From an uncultured Desulfovibrionaceae bacterium (GTDB lineage: Bacteria > Desulfobacterota > Desulfovibrionia > Desulfovibrionales > Desulfovibrionaceae), in the NCBI GenBank assembly GCA_947178315.1, contig CAMWXW010000027.1, forward strand, positions 1 through 7,416: a stretch of DNA of 7,416 nucleotides. The letters run 5' to 3'. Numbering within the stretch: the stretch's first letter is position 1; each line of letters starts with the position of its first letter. Shown one piece after another: positions 6,894 to 7,416 of this stretch. The position numbers and the translations under genes are program-made. The notes under the pieces were generated by a model. The model was not told where the DNA came from. It made no database searches and worked only from the letters and a program-made list of their open reading frames with translations.

Positions 6894-6956
6894 ACGTATG
6901 TATCTAGCATAGAGTATAAAGAATGTAAAGGAGCAAAAACAAGATTTTCTCTTCAC

Positions 6957-7080
6957 TCTCTTGTCTTTATCTCATAAAGAGGATATATATTAAAGAGGTC
7001 GAAGTAATATATAATACACATGTGTGACTTTATATACATTCTTCAACGCTATATACCCAGAATATAGAATAGAGAGAGTT
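6957..7080. promoter_or_regulatory. AT-rich divergent intergenic region with candidate promoter elements
   Basis: Rich in TATA runs between rsmG (minus) and the edge gene (plus). A perfect TATAAT stands at 7010-7015 on the plus strand, without a good -35 at the right distance. A looser plus-strand pair is TTGTCT (6961-6966), 17 bases, TATATA (6984-6989). A 7-bp hairpin, TCTTTAT/ATAAAGA with loop CTC, lies at 6964-6980. Divergent promoters are expected here from gene orientation; the individual elements are weak. Confidence 0.35.
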
Positions 7081-7416
7081 ATGAAACCAACCTCGATGAT
7101 GACACAAATTATCAATCATCTTGGAGATTATGCCGTACGGATACAAAAGCCATCTTGGAATAAAAGAACTGTTTCTCTTATTTCTGATACTGATACTGCT
7201 ATTGATAGCATGAATCTACCACAAAGTACTACTCTTAATATCACTTCTACTCCATACACGATAGTAATAAGAGCATATAATGTAGTAGATATAATGAGAC
7301 GACGTGGGAAATCAGATGAAGAAAGATATGAAGACAATACTATAAGCTCTCAAGAGTATGATATAGAATTTATTCAGAATATAACACTGCATTATATATT
7401 CGAGAGCATACTACAT
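7081..7416 (+). CDS. Hypothetical protein, 3' end off the window
   Basis: An open frame of 112 codons from ATG 7081 to the right edge with no stop, so the gene continues beyond the window. A purine-rich AGAGAGAG at 7071-7078, two bases from the ATG, is a weak ribosome binding site; in-frame ATGs at 7096 and 7099 are alternatives, with nothing better upstream. I do not recognise the product. Seen: no signal peptide or membrane helix in this part; a mixed sequence with a Ser/Thr-rich stretch (about 46-62), then a basic RRRGK patch followed by acidic residues (about 76-88), and isoleucine-rich beta-like segments. The absence of stops over 112 codons in AT-rich DNA, and its divergent placement from rsmG, support a real gene. 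No function can be inferred from its neighbours. Confidence 0.65.
   Translation, partial: MKPTSMMTQIINHLGDYAVRIQKPSWNKRTVSLISDTDTAIDSMNLPQSTTLNITSTPYTIVIRAYNVVDIMRRRGKSDEERYEDNTISSQEYDIEFIQNITLHYIFESILH

Overview
This is an AT-rich bacterial chromosomal window with tightly packed housekeeping genes, standard-code stops (mostly TAA, one TGA) and clear AAAGGAG-type ribosome binding sites at some starts. It holds a P-ring gene (flgI) and a short, muramidase-less rod-binding protein (flgJ-like). No L-ring gene (flgH) lies beside them, although flgH usually precedes flgI in proteobacteria. This points to a flagellated Gram-negative or diderm lineage outside the gamma/beta-proteobacteria. A spirochaete is my best guess, held at low to moderate confidence.

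Left part, plus strand (1-3155): an NCS2/AzgA-type purine permease, whose true start lies off the left edge, is followed 73 bases later by an adenine-deaminase-family gene with its own strong ribosome binding site. Together they look like a purine uptake and salvage module: a nucleobase is imported, then deaminated (adenine to hypoxanthine plus ammonia in the classical enzyme). The deaminase keeps the overall fold signatures and the C-terminal domain. It departs from the family consensus at several active-site positions, so its substrate is less certain than its family.

Middle (3156-4465): the plus-strand module converges with a minus-strand D12-class adenine-N6 DNA methyltransferase. An 11-bp AT-rich hairpin between them could terminate both. 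No restriction endonuclease is visible next to the methyltransferase.

Right part, minus strand (4466-6956), in transcription order: rsmG (16S rRNA methyltransferase), a convincing intrinsic terminator, a leader of about 200 bases containing an imperfect inverted repeat, flgI, then the flgJ-like gene. The terminator separates rsmG from the flagellar pair, so flgI-flgJ should have its own promoter, which I could not identify.

Right edge, plus strand (7081-7416): a gene of unrecognised function, divergent from rsmG, begins here and is still open after 112 codons at the edge. It has no stop codon in the window.

I see no tRNA, rRNA, CRISPR array, insertion sequence or obvious prophage. The most interesting points are the divergent deaminase, the solitary DNA methyltransferase, the structured flgI leader and the unknown edge gene. 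Nothing here is strong evidence of a wholly new system.
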